DNA of 64,000 bases, from contig JAOTON010001572.1 in assembly GCA_034440635.1 (NCBI GenBank), positions 21,243-85,242 on the forward strand, written 5' to 3'. Source of the stretch: Lepas anatifera (Eukaryota; Arthropoda; Thecostraca; Lepadidae). Of this stretch, positions 25,712 through 36,874 are shown one piece after another (position 1 is the stretch's first letter; each line of letters opens with the position of its first letter). A program made the translations under genes and the position numbers. The notes under the pieces were generated by a model. That model was not told where the DNA came from, did not search any database, and saw only the letters and a list, made by a program, of their open reading frames with translations.

Positions 25712-26510
25712 TGACGTTCTGCAGAAACTCTTTGGACTCGGCGTGCGAGGCCACTTGGGGTGGTTTATTTCTAATATTCCGAAAAATAGGTATTTTAGAT
25801 TTTGCGTAAACTCATTCATATCGGATTGGCATCAGCAACAGAGTAGCATATCCCAGGATTCTGCGATATTCATAGCCTTGTTTGCAGTTATGACCAATGA
25901 TATTGCAGACACTTCCCGCAAACATACGTTACGTGTTTTTCGTTGAAGACTTCACAATATGTGTGACAGTGTCTACTACAGCAGCTGCGCAGAGGCGGCT
26001 GCAGCTTGGCCTTGACATATTGCAGCAATGGATCACACGCAATGGACTGAAATTTTCAAGTTCAAAGACATAGTGCATGCACTTTTATAATAGACATTGA
26101 GACTGAATACCCGATTTTGTAAATTCGCGGAAATCCGAGCGACGTTGTAGCAGAAACCAGATTTATCAGGCTCACACTCGATAAGCTTTCATATGTGCCA
26201 CACCTGAAGGATTTCCGCAAAAAATGTTTCGATACGCTGAAAATACTGAAGGTGTTGACGAGGATGAGATACCGTGCAGATAGAGAAATGTTTCTCATGC
26301 TATACACGTTATACGCTTATCGCCTATATATACGTTATGCGCACGTTATACGCTCATTGTTATACGCTACGTTATAAGCTTCTTATACTGTATAGATCAC
26401 TTATTCGTCCGAAGATCGAATACGGCTGTGTCAGAGCCGCATGACGAAATCCATGGAGCGAAGCGGATTGAGATATCTCAAGAGGCTCTATTCTGGCCGT
26501 TTGGCGGTTC
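25712..26510 (+). pseudogene. Jockey-like LINE reverse transcriptase, decayed
   Basis: Reads LGVRGHLGWFI, RYFRF, SDWHQQ, SISQDSAI..ALFAV (from a GVPQGSVLS..LF ancestor), then FVEDF in place of the catalytic YVDDF, AQRRLQLGLDILQQWITRNG and, after frame changes, YVPHLKDFRKKCFDTLKILKVL, YRADREMFL and LYRSLIRPKIEYG. The Asp to Glu change and the stop codons make it inactive. The rest of the same LINE appears at 27840-27982 and 28440-29037, separated by unrelated DNA and a TTAA element. Confidence 0.82.
26295..26385. repeat. Imperfect ACGTTATACGC microsatellite within the LINE
   Basis: ACGTTATACGCT, ACGTTATGCGC, ACGTTATACGCTC and ACGTTATAAGC follow each other and split the LINE thumb region. Confidence 0.75.
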
Positions 26511-27585
26511 TGACAGTTGATACCAGGTCTCTGCAATTGTGTAGGGTGATTGCCCTTTTACGCTAGACGCCCAAACTAAGGCCCCGAATTTAAATTCAAA
26601 ATAGTTTTTGAGAAATTTTGGAACAAATGTATTCAATTTTGCATTTTTATCATTTTTATTTCTTAAGCGACGAACTTGAAATTTGCCTCCTTTTGAATAA
26701 GCAACAAGGCCACCTAAGAAAAAAGTTCGAACTGGTCCGACAATAGTTATTACGCCAAAACGCAGTATTTCTAGTACAAGCAAAAAAGATATTGAAATTT
26801 GACAGCCGACTTGTAAGCTCGAAATGTCAGAAGGCACGCTTCAGTTAGTTTAAAGACAACCACGTGGAGGCAGCTACGTCAATTTTCTTGTGCTTAGGCA
26901 TAGTTTCCAGTGGAAAACGTAAAATTCTGACCTAGTTTTTGCCATTTTGCCGGAGGACTACATTTTTGCTCATTTCATTTAAATCTTAATCTCTCGCAAT
27001 CTAATGCGCCGATTTGACTTTTCATTTCAAATAATGAAAGACACTGCTTCCGCCTGATAATATTCGGAGATGGATATCGTGATAATAAAATTCATTGTCT
27101 TATACGTATAAATATAATTTTAGTAGAAAACCTTTTATTTGCAGCTTTTCGGTTCAGAGCACATGTCATTCACAAGCTCAGAATTGACATGGCTGAATAG
27201 GAAAATTAATTGCAGTCATTCAGTTCATTTACACTACCCACTTATCTCCAACGGCTTTCGAGTAATTCGTCCGAAAGGGTATTTCAAGGAGCTAAATTTC
27301 TCGGAACATGTTTGCTTCTCACCATGGTTTCAAGTCCTCAAAATGAATGGAAGTGGATGCAATTTGGCATAAAGCTAGCTTAGGGTCCTGGGTCGCCGAT
27401 ACAAGTGATTCTAGGCGAATCTAATGTTTGGTTCGTCTTCTAGAAGCAGCTTTATACCATGCCTTTTCTGTACGAACACAACACCCGGCGCCACGATCAC
27501 GGCATCGTTTTGATTGCGTGATACCGGCCAGTGACCTCCTGACGGGTCACAGGTGTAGGGTTAGTGGGAGTCGGTACAGTGTGGA
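26511..27585. other. Unrecognised insert between LINE pieces
   Basis: About 1.3 kb separates the reverse-transcriptase thumb at 26510 from its continuation at 27840. I see no coding frame, ends or repeats in it apart from the tRNA-like sequence at 27586. Confidence 0.45.
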
Positions 27586-27655
27586 GCAGTGGTCTAGTGG
27601 TTAGAGGTCCTGTCTCGTGATGAGGGGTGCGCGGGTCGAATCCGGGGTTGACTGC
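27586..27655 (+). repeat. tRNA-like sequence (SINE head)
   Basis: A-box-like TGGTCTAGTGGTTAGAG and a near-canonical B box GGGTCGAATCC, correctly spaced. GCAGT at the 5' end can pair with ACTGC at the 3' end, and the T stem CGGG/CCGG is present. The anticodon arm does not fold symmetrically, so a functional tRNA is unlikely. A tRNA-derived element or tRNA pseudogene fits better. Confidence 0.5.
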
Positions 27656-27839
27656 GGGATATTTACTATTTATTTCAAAGAATAGAATGATGGCACTGAC
27701 CTACAGGCTTATGAAGAGATACATTGAGAATGAAATATGGTTGATTTCAGCACATTGTCATGCGGCTCTCCTGCGCCGGTGGGGGGTTATCCCAGGTCGC
27801 AGACCGGGGTTGCGTATGAGGCCACTCCTTAGTCCGCGA

Positions 27840-27982
27840 AAAAGATTATCGATATGTCCGTCATCTCGCTATCAGAATAGTAACAGGAGCGTTCCAAGCT
27901 TCACCCATAATAAGCATGCTAGTGGAAATTAGTGAAATACCGCTACAAATGCGCAGTAAGATACTCGCTTTGCATTAAGCCA
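27840..27982 (+). pseudogene. Jockey-like LINE thumb fragment
   Basis: The translation HLAIRIVTGAF.ASPI.SMLVE..EIPLQMR corresponds to the (N.)GLR...GAFRTSP..SLYVEA.EP.L..RR block after the reverse transcriptase in Jockey-type LINEs. It is cut at 27982 by a TTAA element; the LINE resumes at 28440. Confidence 0.7.
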
Positions 27983-27986
27983 TTAA

Positions 27987-28435
27987 AAGGAATGTGGCAC
28001 CTTTAGAACGTGATTTTAACTGAGATAGCCAAGTTGTAAAGCAAATCGGAAAACCAGGTGCTCTATATATCATTTGTCTTGGAACTCGATTTTTCCGTAG
28101 AAAAAAACTAAAACATACCCGAAATGTACCTCTCATGTACCTCTCGCCAGGCGGCCATTGTTGTGAGCTGCTGGTGTGACGACATATGCTGACATCACGA
28201 TGAGCATCAGCCAATCGAAGCCCTTGAAGTGTTTCGAGTATGGTAGTGGTTGCCAGATCATGACATCATCCAGAGGCAGATATTTATTCATTTTTCTAGA
28301 GGAGTATTTTAAAAATAAAAGCATTGAGCTTGTTGTACATTTTTCAGAGAAATCATGAGTGGTTTCATTATTTTCGGCTAAAAGTACGCCTAATTACACA
28401 AAATTCCAGGATTTTACCAAGGTGCCACGTTCCCT
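27987..28435. mobile_element. TTAA element, family 2 (449 bp)
   Basis: TTAA at 27983-27986 and 28436-28439. Ends AAGGAATGTGGCACCTT and AAGGTGCCACGTTCCCT are inverted at 15 of 17. Another left end of this family lies at 25. Non-coding. It splits a Jockey-like LINE. Confidence 0.8.
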
Positions 28436-28439
28436 TTAA

Positions 28440-29037
28440 AATAAGTCACCAACACACCCCACATACCAAACTTTTTTTTGGCGACGCCTACCTCAGTCAG
28501 ATAGACAGTGGCTCGCGTTTTGCAACCCGTCACCAGGGAGTGAGAGTCTGTGCCTGGCTGGCACAGGCTGGTATCGACAGCAATCTCGTCGAACCACATG
28601 AAGCAGCTGTTATTGAACCATAGCTCATCTCGACAGTTAACACGAACACAACCTACGCCAACAAAGCAAAAATTTGCCTCCTGAACCGACGCGCCAGTAT
28701 TTTATGAACTTACTTGCGGAGCCGTTCGAAAACCATGTCTGTTTCTATATAGACGGTTGCAAAAGAAAGTGACAATGGCACAGGGCGTGCATTTGTTGGT
28801 GACGATGTTGAGAAGTTTTCTAGTTTGCCTTACGAAGGATCCATTTTTACTTCAGAGCTGTACTCCTTTTTTTTTTGCTGTTTGGACCAGGTGTCTAAGC
28901 TGATGGTGAGGAAGTTTGCGATTTTTACCGATTCGCTGTCTTATCTGCAGACATTGAAGCCATTTTATTTCTATAATGCGTCGTCACCTTGGCAGGCCAT
29001 GCTGAAGATGACTGGATCTTCTGTGTGCACTGATTAG
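28440..29037 (+). pseudogene. Jockey-like LINE linker and RNase H fragment
   Basis: After the TTAA element the LINE continues with an inter-domain linker (CAWLAQAG..SNLVEP). An RNase H domain follows: FYIDGCK (first Asp), a frameshift at about 28774, SIFTSELY (catalytic Glu), then KFAIFTDSLSYLQTL (third Asp). The C-terminal His/Asp block is missing. It ends abruptly at about 29037 against the minus-strand RNase H of another LINE. Confidence 0.78.
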
Positions 29038-29039
29038 TC

Positions 29040-30440
29040 CAGTAGGAAGACACAGGCAGTTTGGATGGCTACCATCTCAGCCTGAAAACTCGAGCAGAGC
29101 GAGCCTGCTGGTCGCCTGAGCTCATGCTGGGCTCTGTCTGGTGACTCGATGAAGACCCAGCTCCCCCGCTCGTGACCCCTCCGTGCACTGACCCGTCAGT
29201 CCACACCCATGTGGCACATTGAGTCAGGGAAGCGAGGTGGGGGAGAGCTACTCGCTTCTTCCGGACAGGTGGCGCTCCTGATGTCAGTGGGCCCACGTCT
29301 AGTTGAAATGTGACTCACTCTCCTGATACCCACAGTGGAAGACGTCGAGGAAGGAAAGACTCGATGGGGAGGGAGATGCCTGCTTGATCCCACATGTCTT
29401 TGCCCACCTGCCGCCACCCGGTCACCGAGGAGAGTCGAGAGGGCGCTGTCGCCTCCGCACGTCTTCACAGAGGGTCTTCAGGCGGCAGGGTATGGAATTT
29501 CACCAGCAGTCGGGTCGCGAGTACCCTCCTTCTGGCCGCTACGCGGGGAGTCTTAACTCGGCTGGGAGTGGAGTGGGTGCATCCTGTGATGATACGCGCC
29601 GACGCTCTCATTTTGCGTTCCAGCAGCTCGACATGAAATGGCGGTGTGGCGTGGAGCCACGCTGCGGCCGCTTACTCCATCGCTCCTCTCACGTAGCCAG
29701 TAGCGACGGTTCGGAGGTGCTGTTCGTGCAGCCCCCAGTTGCAGCCGGACAGTTGACGTAGGTGGGAGATGCGGGGGTGGAACTTCTCCCACAGTCTCTT
29801 ACAGTGTGGACCGAAATGGAGGAGCCGATCGATGGTGACGCCAAGTAGCTGTAGGGTGTCTCCAGCAGTGACAGACTTCCCGTCGACCTTAAAATTGAAG
29901 GGATCGGCGTCTCTGGCCCACTGGGACATCACCAGTACTTGGATCTTGGCTCCTGATACCATCATTTTGTGCTGTCGGGTCCACTTCATGAGGGTGCCAG
30001 CAGCAGCTTTATTGCGCCCGGTCCTTGGCGACTTGGATGTTGTTGCCCGTGCAGAGAGCCGCCGTATCATCGGTGTACATGTAGGGGAGCATCCGGGAAC
30101 CGCGCAGAGTGCGTCTACCAGCCGAGCCGCCCATACAAAATAAAACTGGCGATAAGACACTTCCTTACGGCAGGCCAGTTAGGAAAATGCGCTCACTGGA
30201 AAGCACACCATTTAGTTCCACCTGGACTCTTCGGTCCCGGAGTCACTACCAAATCCAGGCCACCGTGCAATTTGACAGCCCCATCTACAGCAGGCGAACG
30301 CGTAGCAGGTGGTGGTCCACTACGTCGTACGCGTGCGCGAAATCAAACGCGACGAGGACGTATTTCTGCGCGGTCTGTCCATCGGGAGGGCGGCTGTGTC
30401 TCGATTTGGGCATGCACAGTGCACGCTCACCTCTTCTCTT
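29040..30440 (-). pseudogene. RNase H-bearing LINE (R1/I-like clade), reverse transcriptase to RNase H
   Basis: Read on the minus strand from 30440 downwards: palm VAFDFAHAYDVVDHHLL (catalytic Asp), then, in another frame, YMYTDDTAALCTGNN (the YxDD box, near 30060). HKMMVSG, QVLVMSQWARDAD, TLQLLGVTIDRLLHFGPHC, SHLRQLSG..WGLHE and YVRGAME follow. Next come a shifted CELLERKMRASARIITGC and the RNase H start CATWVWTDGSVHGG with SLCSSF.AEM. At least four frameshifts break it. This clade is common in arthropods. A second RNase H copy lies at 60585-60840. GC-rich coding contrasts with its AT-rich surroundings. Confidence 0.85.
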
Positions 30441-30503
30441 AAATGAGTCCTGAACTTGACCTGAAGGCGATGGTTGATGGTATAAGTGGATGGTCAGTGA
30501 CAA

Positions 30504-31498
30504 AATATACTCGTTTTATCAATCTGAATGGTCTTTTCACTTCGATCTGAACACTGCACATGATCATTAAACGTGCAAATTACAGCCAATAAACGAAAAA
30601 AAGTTATCAATTTATCAAAAGAGTACTTGGACACGTTGAAACTGTTTTCTTTTTATTCTAGTAGGGCCCATTTATGTCACAAATCACACATGCCTATGGC
30701 ATGATCTATTTCAGCATTCAATCACATGGCTACCGAAATTCTCTTAACACCTCCGAAATTTCACGCACAAGAGCAATTCTCCCATGCTGATGAATTGAAG
30801 AATATAGATAAAGGTCGATGGAAAATGCCCACATACTTCATTCTGTGTTTATCTTAACGTTTCAACTTCCCTTATATCTCCTTGAGTCTGCCATCTGGTT
30901 CAAACATTATTTTTTAGGAGCAATTAATAATGTGGGTTAAAGTCCGGTTTGTGTTTCCTACAACTTAAAGCTTTTCCGCTGAGGTAATTTTTTGGACAGC
31001 GCACAGGCCAGGTTCACACTCGCTGCGATTATTTTCAATGTCCTCTCACCATTATCTTACGAATCTTGGCCACGTGGAAAGGCAAAATGATGCTTATCAT
31101 ATTTGATATTAAAATAAACTTAACCCCTCTTCACTAATAGAAAAATCCTCAGATATATACCTTTATGTTCAGCTGTTGCATCTTCCCAAGTGTCTTGAAT
31201 TTCTCCATGACCTAGTGGCAGTTACAGATTTTTCAAGAGGTGCCGAAAAAAGTGTGGACTGAACTGTTTAGCAATTCATTGTTTCAAATATCACGCCAAA
31301 TAGGCATCTTGCTTGGCTGGTACAAACTGTTATGGCTGGGAGAGGGTGGGATAGGACGTTGTTAAAAATACGATCCACCAAAATGACGGCAACCGAAAAC
31401 CGAATACCATAGGCGCCCTTTGGGTGAAAAGTTGATGGTAAAGTGCCCACTTTAAGGCTCCGCGTTTCCCCCCACCTTGCTAAAATTCTAGATTCGCC
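30504..31498. other. No recognisable feature
   Basis: AT-rich, no long frames, no inverted ends. Confidence 0.45.
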
Positions 31499-31776
31499 CA
31501 TACGCGGATCCAGGGGGCAAAGGGGAGGGGCAGATGCAGCCCCCCGATCGATCCTCGGCGCCCCCTGAAATGGTCACGGCGCCCCCCTGAAAGGTCGATG
31601 GCACTCGTCTGAAGTGGCGCTTCCCACTCTCCCCCAGGATGCGAAAATCGGTGCTCGCCGATAGGATTTTACGCCCACCTGGTAGGTTTTTACGGTCAAA
31701 AGTGGCGCCCCCTGCTCCGGATGGCGCCCCCCGGGAAGGTGATCCCCTCCGATTGGCAATCCTGGATCTGCCTATG
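31499..31776. mobile_element. Non-autonomous hAT-like element, sibling of 10909-11146
   Basis: Ends CATACGCGGATCCAGG and CCTGGATCTGCCTATG. Flanks GATTCGCC (31491-31498) and GATCCGTC (31777-31784) match at 6 of 8 with two transitions, consistent with age. The body shares GATCGATCCTCGGCGCC, GTAGGTTTTTACGGTCA and CCGGATGGCGCCCCCCGGGAAGG with the 10909 copy. Confidence 0.8.
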
Positions 31777-32133
31777 GATCCGTCACTGTTCAAGAGCAAA
31801 CAATTCACAGAAAAAGCAGGAAGATATCAAATGTTAGCGGGGAGTGGTGCGGCCAAGATAATTGATGATGCTAACAAATTGTTTAGTTATGTGGATAAAA
31901 TAATTGGGTCGCCACACGGGATTGGAAGGGGACTCCTGCCTTCCTATGAGATGGGCAGTGTGCTAAAAATATATCGTCAAGTCAATATCAAATTATCAAC
32001 ATTTAGTTTTATACAGTGCACTGTTCACTGCAGTGATACAAGAGTGCTCTGTCCTTTTTCTGTGGGTTTATGACACCCGGTAGGGTTCGTTTTAGCCTCA
32101 AATATGGCTTTTGTGGTATTTATTTGGCCATTT

Positions 32134-32480
32134 GGCCGCCCCGGTTGCTCGGTTGGTAGAGCGTCGGGCTCCGGCCCGCTGCTGAGAAGCATGCAGTGGC
32201 AGTGCATGTCCAGGCTTGACATCGGTTCCCCTGAGACGCTCCGGCGCTCAATCGTTTGCCCGACGTAGGTCGGCTGGCAACTGACTGATGAGAGGGTGAC
32301 CTGAGCGAGGCGGCCATCCCTGTGCTTTGTGGGAGGTTAAACTTTGGCTTCTAAATCAACCCTTCATTGTGGGCGTTTCTCGTTCGGGTGGTGGGGTCGG
32401 GGTCTCCGTGACAAGTCCCTTGAGGACTTTAATGAGACTCAGACTCCAACAGCCGTACTGGGAAGAACTTGGACGAAATT
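32134..32480 (+). repeat. tRNA-derived SINE, copy B
   Basis: The same element as 5480-5815 in the same orientation, with A-box-like TTGCTCGGTTGG then TAGAGC, and a 3' tail TATAAAAAAACAAG at about 32480. Overall similarity is high in the first 210 bp and lower afterwards. It is followed by AT-rich DNA. Confidence 0.72.
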
Positions 32481-32769
32481 TATAAAAAAACAAGATTTTT
32501 TAGTGCAAATACAATTTGAACCTTTTGGCCTTTTCGCAAACCCGGTTCGGCCTTTTTCCGTTGAAAAAAACCCGCAGTCCTGAGCAGCATCTCTAATCTT
32601 TAGAATATGGAATAACAAAAATTAGGAGATATTTTTTTAACACTAGCACGTCTAAATTTTATTACCGCCCCCCTCCAAATGGGGGTTTGATCCCCCGAAG
32701 ACATTATAATGGCCAGCACAAGAAAATCTCCACCGCCCCCCTCCACTGAGTTTTCCTTAAAAAATGTTC

Positions 32770-34060
32770 TGCTGTCCTTTCCAGGGGGCGCCTTTCCTAT
32801 CCATGGGTGCTTATTCTTTCCAGAGGGGGCGCCTTTGCTCTCGGGGGGGGGCGCCTTTTGCTATCCAGGAATGCCTGTGCTAACCAGGGGGTGCATATGA
32901 TATCAAGGGGCGCCGTTGATCTTCTTCGGAGGCGTCTCTGCTGTTCAGGAGGCGCCTGCGCTATCCAGGGGCACCTATGCTATCCAGAGACCCGGATCCT
33001 TTACTCAGGGGCGGGGGCCGCATTTTGCTGTCCAGGGGTGCCTGTGCTAACCAGGGGCGCATATGCTATCCCGGGGTGCCGTTGCTCTTCTTTAGGGGCG
33101 TCTCTGCCGTCCAGGGGTGCCTAGGCTATCCAGAGGGTGTGTTCTGTCCATGGGGCGCTTTTGGTATCAAAGGGCGTATTTGCTGTTTTGGGGGCGCCTA
33201 TCCTATTCAGAGGGCGCCCCTGCTGTCCAGGGAGCGCGATTGCTATTAAAGGGAGCTTATGATATCCAGAGGGGTGCCTTTGCTCTATGGGGGAGGGGGC
33301 GCCTCTTAGTGTACAGGAGTGCCTGTGTTAACCAGAGGGCGCCTATGCTATTCAGGGGCGTCGTTACTCCTCAATTGGGGGTGCCATTTTCTGTCCAGGG
33401 GCGCCTCTGCTGTCTAGAGGTCGCCTTTGCTATCCAGAGGGGCGCTTTTACTCAAGGGGGTGGGCACCTTTTGCTGTCCAGGGTGCACCTTTGATGTCAG
33501 GGGGCGCCATTCATATTTGAAAGTGTATTTTATTTTACAGAGAGGGTACTACCCCTTCAGACAGGCGATGTGTTTGATTTTCTCTTGACCGGCCGGGGGC
33601 GCCGGCAAAATCCGGGGGTGCCACCCAAATCCGTGAGGGCCTCCCCGTACGAGGTCAAAATCAGGTGTGCAAAAATATACTATTGTACACCATCATTTTT
33701 TCAAGGTGTGCAACTGCACACCCTGTCCTGCGGAATCCGCCGTCCCTGCCGCCGTTGTTCTCGGGAGGGGGGGTTTCTCTCTTATCTCTCCAGGGGGCGC
33801 CTTTCTTATCAAAGGGCGCCTATGTTGTCCAGGGGGGCGCCTTTTCTCTGCGGGGGGGCGCCTTTTGCTGTCAAGGGGTGCCTGTGCTAACCAGGGGGCG
33901 CATGTGATATCTAGGGGCGCCGTTTCTCTTCTTCGGAGGCGCCTCAGCTGTCCAGGAGGCGCCTACGCTTTTCAAGGGCGCCTATGCTATCCAGAGGGGC
34001 GCCTTTACTCAAGGGGGGCGCCTTTTGCTTTCCAGGGCGCAGTTTTGATGTCAAGGTGCG
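32770..34060. repeat. Degenerate minisatellite GGGGGCGCCTTTGCTATCCA with higher-order repeat
   Basis: Units of about 20-25 bp (AGGGGGCGCCTTT.CT.TCCAG) fill the interval. A longer block, CCTGTGCTAACCAGGGG(C/T)GCATATGATATC...GGCGCCGTT.CTCTTCTT, recurs at about 32870, 33045, 33325 and 33880, so short units are organised into longer ones. Two right-end modules (GACCGGCCGGGGGCGCCGG ... AATCCGCCGTCCCTG) occur at 33588-33746 and 34140-34284, showing duplication of the element's right half. Confidence 0.85.
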
Positions 34061-34609
34061 TCATTCATGTATGAAAATGTCTTTTTCACAGAGGATCCTA
34101 CCTCTTCAGGTAGGCGGTTATTAGGCTTGATTTTCTCTGACCGGCCGGGGGCGCCGGCTGAGGCCTGGGGGGGCGCCTCCCTGGACAAAGCCAAAACAAG
34201 TGGTGCAAAAGATACTTTTGCACCACTTGAAAAAAATCGAGTGGTGCAACTGCACCACTTGCACCCTGGAATCCGCCGTCCCTGGTGAGACACATATCAC
34301 AGCAGCAAACTGTGACTAGATCTGGGGTGTACTGTCTCAATGGCGTTTGAAAAAACATGAGACAGACGTACGAGGAGACAGAGATGCGACGCTCCCACTC
34401 GGTTAGAGGGTGATCCGTCGATAACGACGATGCCCACGAGCGACAAAACACTGAGCCATTCGTTGCTGCGAGGCTTACTTGTGCGGATGTGTCTTTAGTG
34501 AGAACAGTTGAGCAGTTTTAAGAAGAGTGCACCCAGAGAGTTGACTGATTTCAACTCGCAGTCTGGAACTGAACAGTCTTGACTTCTTTAACCGGAAATG
34601 GGAAATTCA

Positions 34610-35940
34610 TCTGGATACGAACGGCAGGGTGACAGGAGGACAAAATGCTCTGACCCATTTCATCGACATGAGGGAAAAACTATCAAAGGGTGCAGGCCTG
34701 TGATTACAAAATGGGTGATTCAGTATTCTCATCTAGATTTAAATGTGAACAAACATGTTTGCACATCTTGAAGACTGATGCTTTCCAAAGGGACAGTCCC
34801 AGGTCGAGCAGTAGAGCCAGTGCAAGTGCCACCACAGCCTCTCTCATAACCAGGCTATTCTGGGCTCCAGAGTGTGATTGAAAGAACAGACCTTTCAACA
34901 CCGGAAACACAGAACTCCAGCGATGGAGCCATGAATTTGGATCAATCTGTTGAGGCCATAAATCAATCGGCGCAGGCCCCAGGAGAAACGCCAATTTAGT
35001 CAACGCGAATAAGAAGGTCTAAGAACTACAGAAATACAAAATTATAAAAAGATTCGGACTTCTCTCCATAGGCAGATTGGGAGGATCGATCCAGTGGAAG
35101 CATTTTGCACTCTTCAAACACAGGAAGAGAAAGCTCAAAATTCTGATGATATGATGGACCGATTTCGACAGAAATTCAAAGACTCGACCAAACCCAGTGA
35201 CAAAATAAGAGTGATAACAATGGTACTTTGAGCTTGGACTATTCGGCAGATTGCAAAGGAGTTTAGCACATCTTATTATCTAGCAAGATGTGCCAAGCAT
35301 CTGCAGGAAACGTCGCGCTGCCTATCAGAAACTAATCCGAAACCTGGAACAGTGCTAAACCCTGACTTTTTTTCTTTTTTTCATCTCTTTTTCCGCGATT
35401 TCTGACTGTTTGACCTATGATATTGCTGCAGTGCATCTGTTCTAACAAAAGCTAATCGATTATCTTGAAGAGAAAATTGAGAAACATCCAGAAAATATAT
35501 TTTATTTCTCAGACGGCGCTGCTTCACAATATAAGAATCATAAAAACTTTGTAAATGTGACGCACCATTCGTCAGATTTTGGCATGGATGCTGAGTGACA
35601 TTTTGTTGCCACTGCGTAAGGAAAGGGTCCCTGTGATGGGGTGGGAGGGCCAATAAAAAGGCTTGCCAAATGAGTGAGCTTACATACGCATATCATAGAA
35701 ACTCTGGAACAATTTTATGATTTCCTGAATATTCATTCATCGACCACGTTTGTCAAGTACTTTCCTGAAAATCTGATAGAAGAGGAACGCAATGTGTTGA
35801 ATGACAGGTTTGCTGCTGCACCTGAACGAGGTTTGCACTGTACCAGGAACGAAAAGTGTGTATGTGTTTGTTCCTCACTACGTGAGGGTTATGTGTTCGT
35901 CAAGCTATATTCAAGCAGTGAGACAGGCAGGTAGATACGC
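34610..35940 (+). pseudogene. Decayed copy of an uncharacterised invertebrate gene family
   Basis: Fragments in order: KCSDPFHRHE, SVEAINQSAQAPGETPI, RFRQKFKDSTK..DKIRVITMV, IRQIAKEFSTSYYLAR, NPKPGT, IFYFSDGAASQYKNHKNF, HHSSDFGMDAE, GKGPCDGVGGPIKRLA and IETLEQFYDFL. From memory this is a protein family widespread in Hydra, aphids and other invertebrates, hallmarked by FSDGAASQYKN...NACDGVGG.VKR.A. I do not know its function, and a transposon origin is possible. In-frame stops (for example where AEW and a downstream residue are expected), frameshifts and a gap of about 120 residues before IFYFSDG show that it is broken. There is no intron evidence, so it could be a retrocopy. Confidence 0.6.
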
Positions 35941-36580
35941 GTGACGAAAAATATACAAGTATGATGACCTGGTGAGTCCAAGGCCAGTCACTATATCATG
36001 TCGGCTGATCTTACTTTGAAAATTATAAATGTGCACTTGTAATTCGTATTTGTAATGAAGAATTTGACGCCATATGGCATGAAATAATCAAAAATTATTT
36101 TAAAGTTGAAAGGTCTAGAAAGTTAAATAAGAATCATAAACTCACACATGTTCCATTCCATCATTTAGTACTAATAATGTGTTTCTGGACCAAGTTCTAA
36201 TATTTTGTAGGAACTTTGAATCAGGCAGCAGCCAGAATTAATTCTTCGGTCAATCTTGGGTCAAGTGTTTATAGTTTGAACAATAATTTGGGACACCATT
36301 GGGTCAGAACTTTTATTTACCAGCATTGCTTTGCTTTTGTCACTGCCATGGACAGCAAGATTCCAATAATGTCCCAGGATTTGCTATAGAATAAACAAAT
36401 AAGAAGCTAAAAGGCGACGTGTCAGATTTCTCCCGTATCATATTAATGCTTTTGGCTTCCTGAGACCTCAATATTGACATGAAGTTAAAGTGGACATTGA
36501 AGGTTCATCATTATTTTCAGAAACCATTGGACACCAGCAGTTTTTTCCATGTGCTTAATTTTAACCACGCCAATACTCCC
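35941..36580. other. No recognisable feature
   Basis: AT-rich non-coding sequence after the pseudogene. Confidence 0.4.
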
Positions 36581-36645
36581 TATAATTGGGCAAGCGTGCC
36601 TGTTGGGAGTGGCCCTAATAAATAAAATAAAATAAAATAAAATTT
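36560..36645 (+). repeat. LINE 3' end with ATAAA tail
   Basis: GGGCAAGCGTGCCTGTTGGGAGTGGCCC followed by AATAAAT and five AAAAT units (36607-36640) resembles a LINE 3' terminus with a microsatellite tail. No coding part precedes it. Confidence 0.45.
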
Positions 36646-36874
36646 ATACATGCGTAGGTCAGTTGGGGGTTTTTACCCCCTACTCTATGTAAAATTATCG
36701 AACCCAGAGTCATGCATGGGTTAAAAACTGTTCAATGAAAATATTAGTCGAAGAATTCGAAATATTCTCATCCAAAATCGCACAAGAAACGTAATATATC
36801 GTCTATCATAGCTAAATTGCCCCGGGGCATAGCTGTTCCGCAGAACACTGCCAATTTCAAATATCGATATTTCA

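Larger units (their letters stand above)
25605..34284. mobile_element. Large hAT-like composite element (8.7 kb) with perfect 8-bp duplication
   Basis: The left end CAGAGACGGCGGATTCC (25605-25621) and the complement of the right end CAGGGACGGCGGATTCC (34268-34284) match at 16 of 17. GTGAGACA is found at 25597-25604 and 34285-34292. Subterminal AAGTGGTGCAA occurs at both ends. The interior holds a Jockey-like LINE on the plus strand, a TTAA element, an RNase H LINE on the minus strand, a small hAT-like element, a SINE and a tandem array. No hAT transposase was seen. The inner parts probably accumulated after insertion of a much shorter ancestor (left 107 bp plus about 32660-34284). Confidence 0.75.

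Noticed and set aside
27586..27655. Functional tRNA gene
   Set aside because: The A and B boxes and part of the acceptor stem are present, but the anticodon arm does not fold properly and two acceptor pairs fail.
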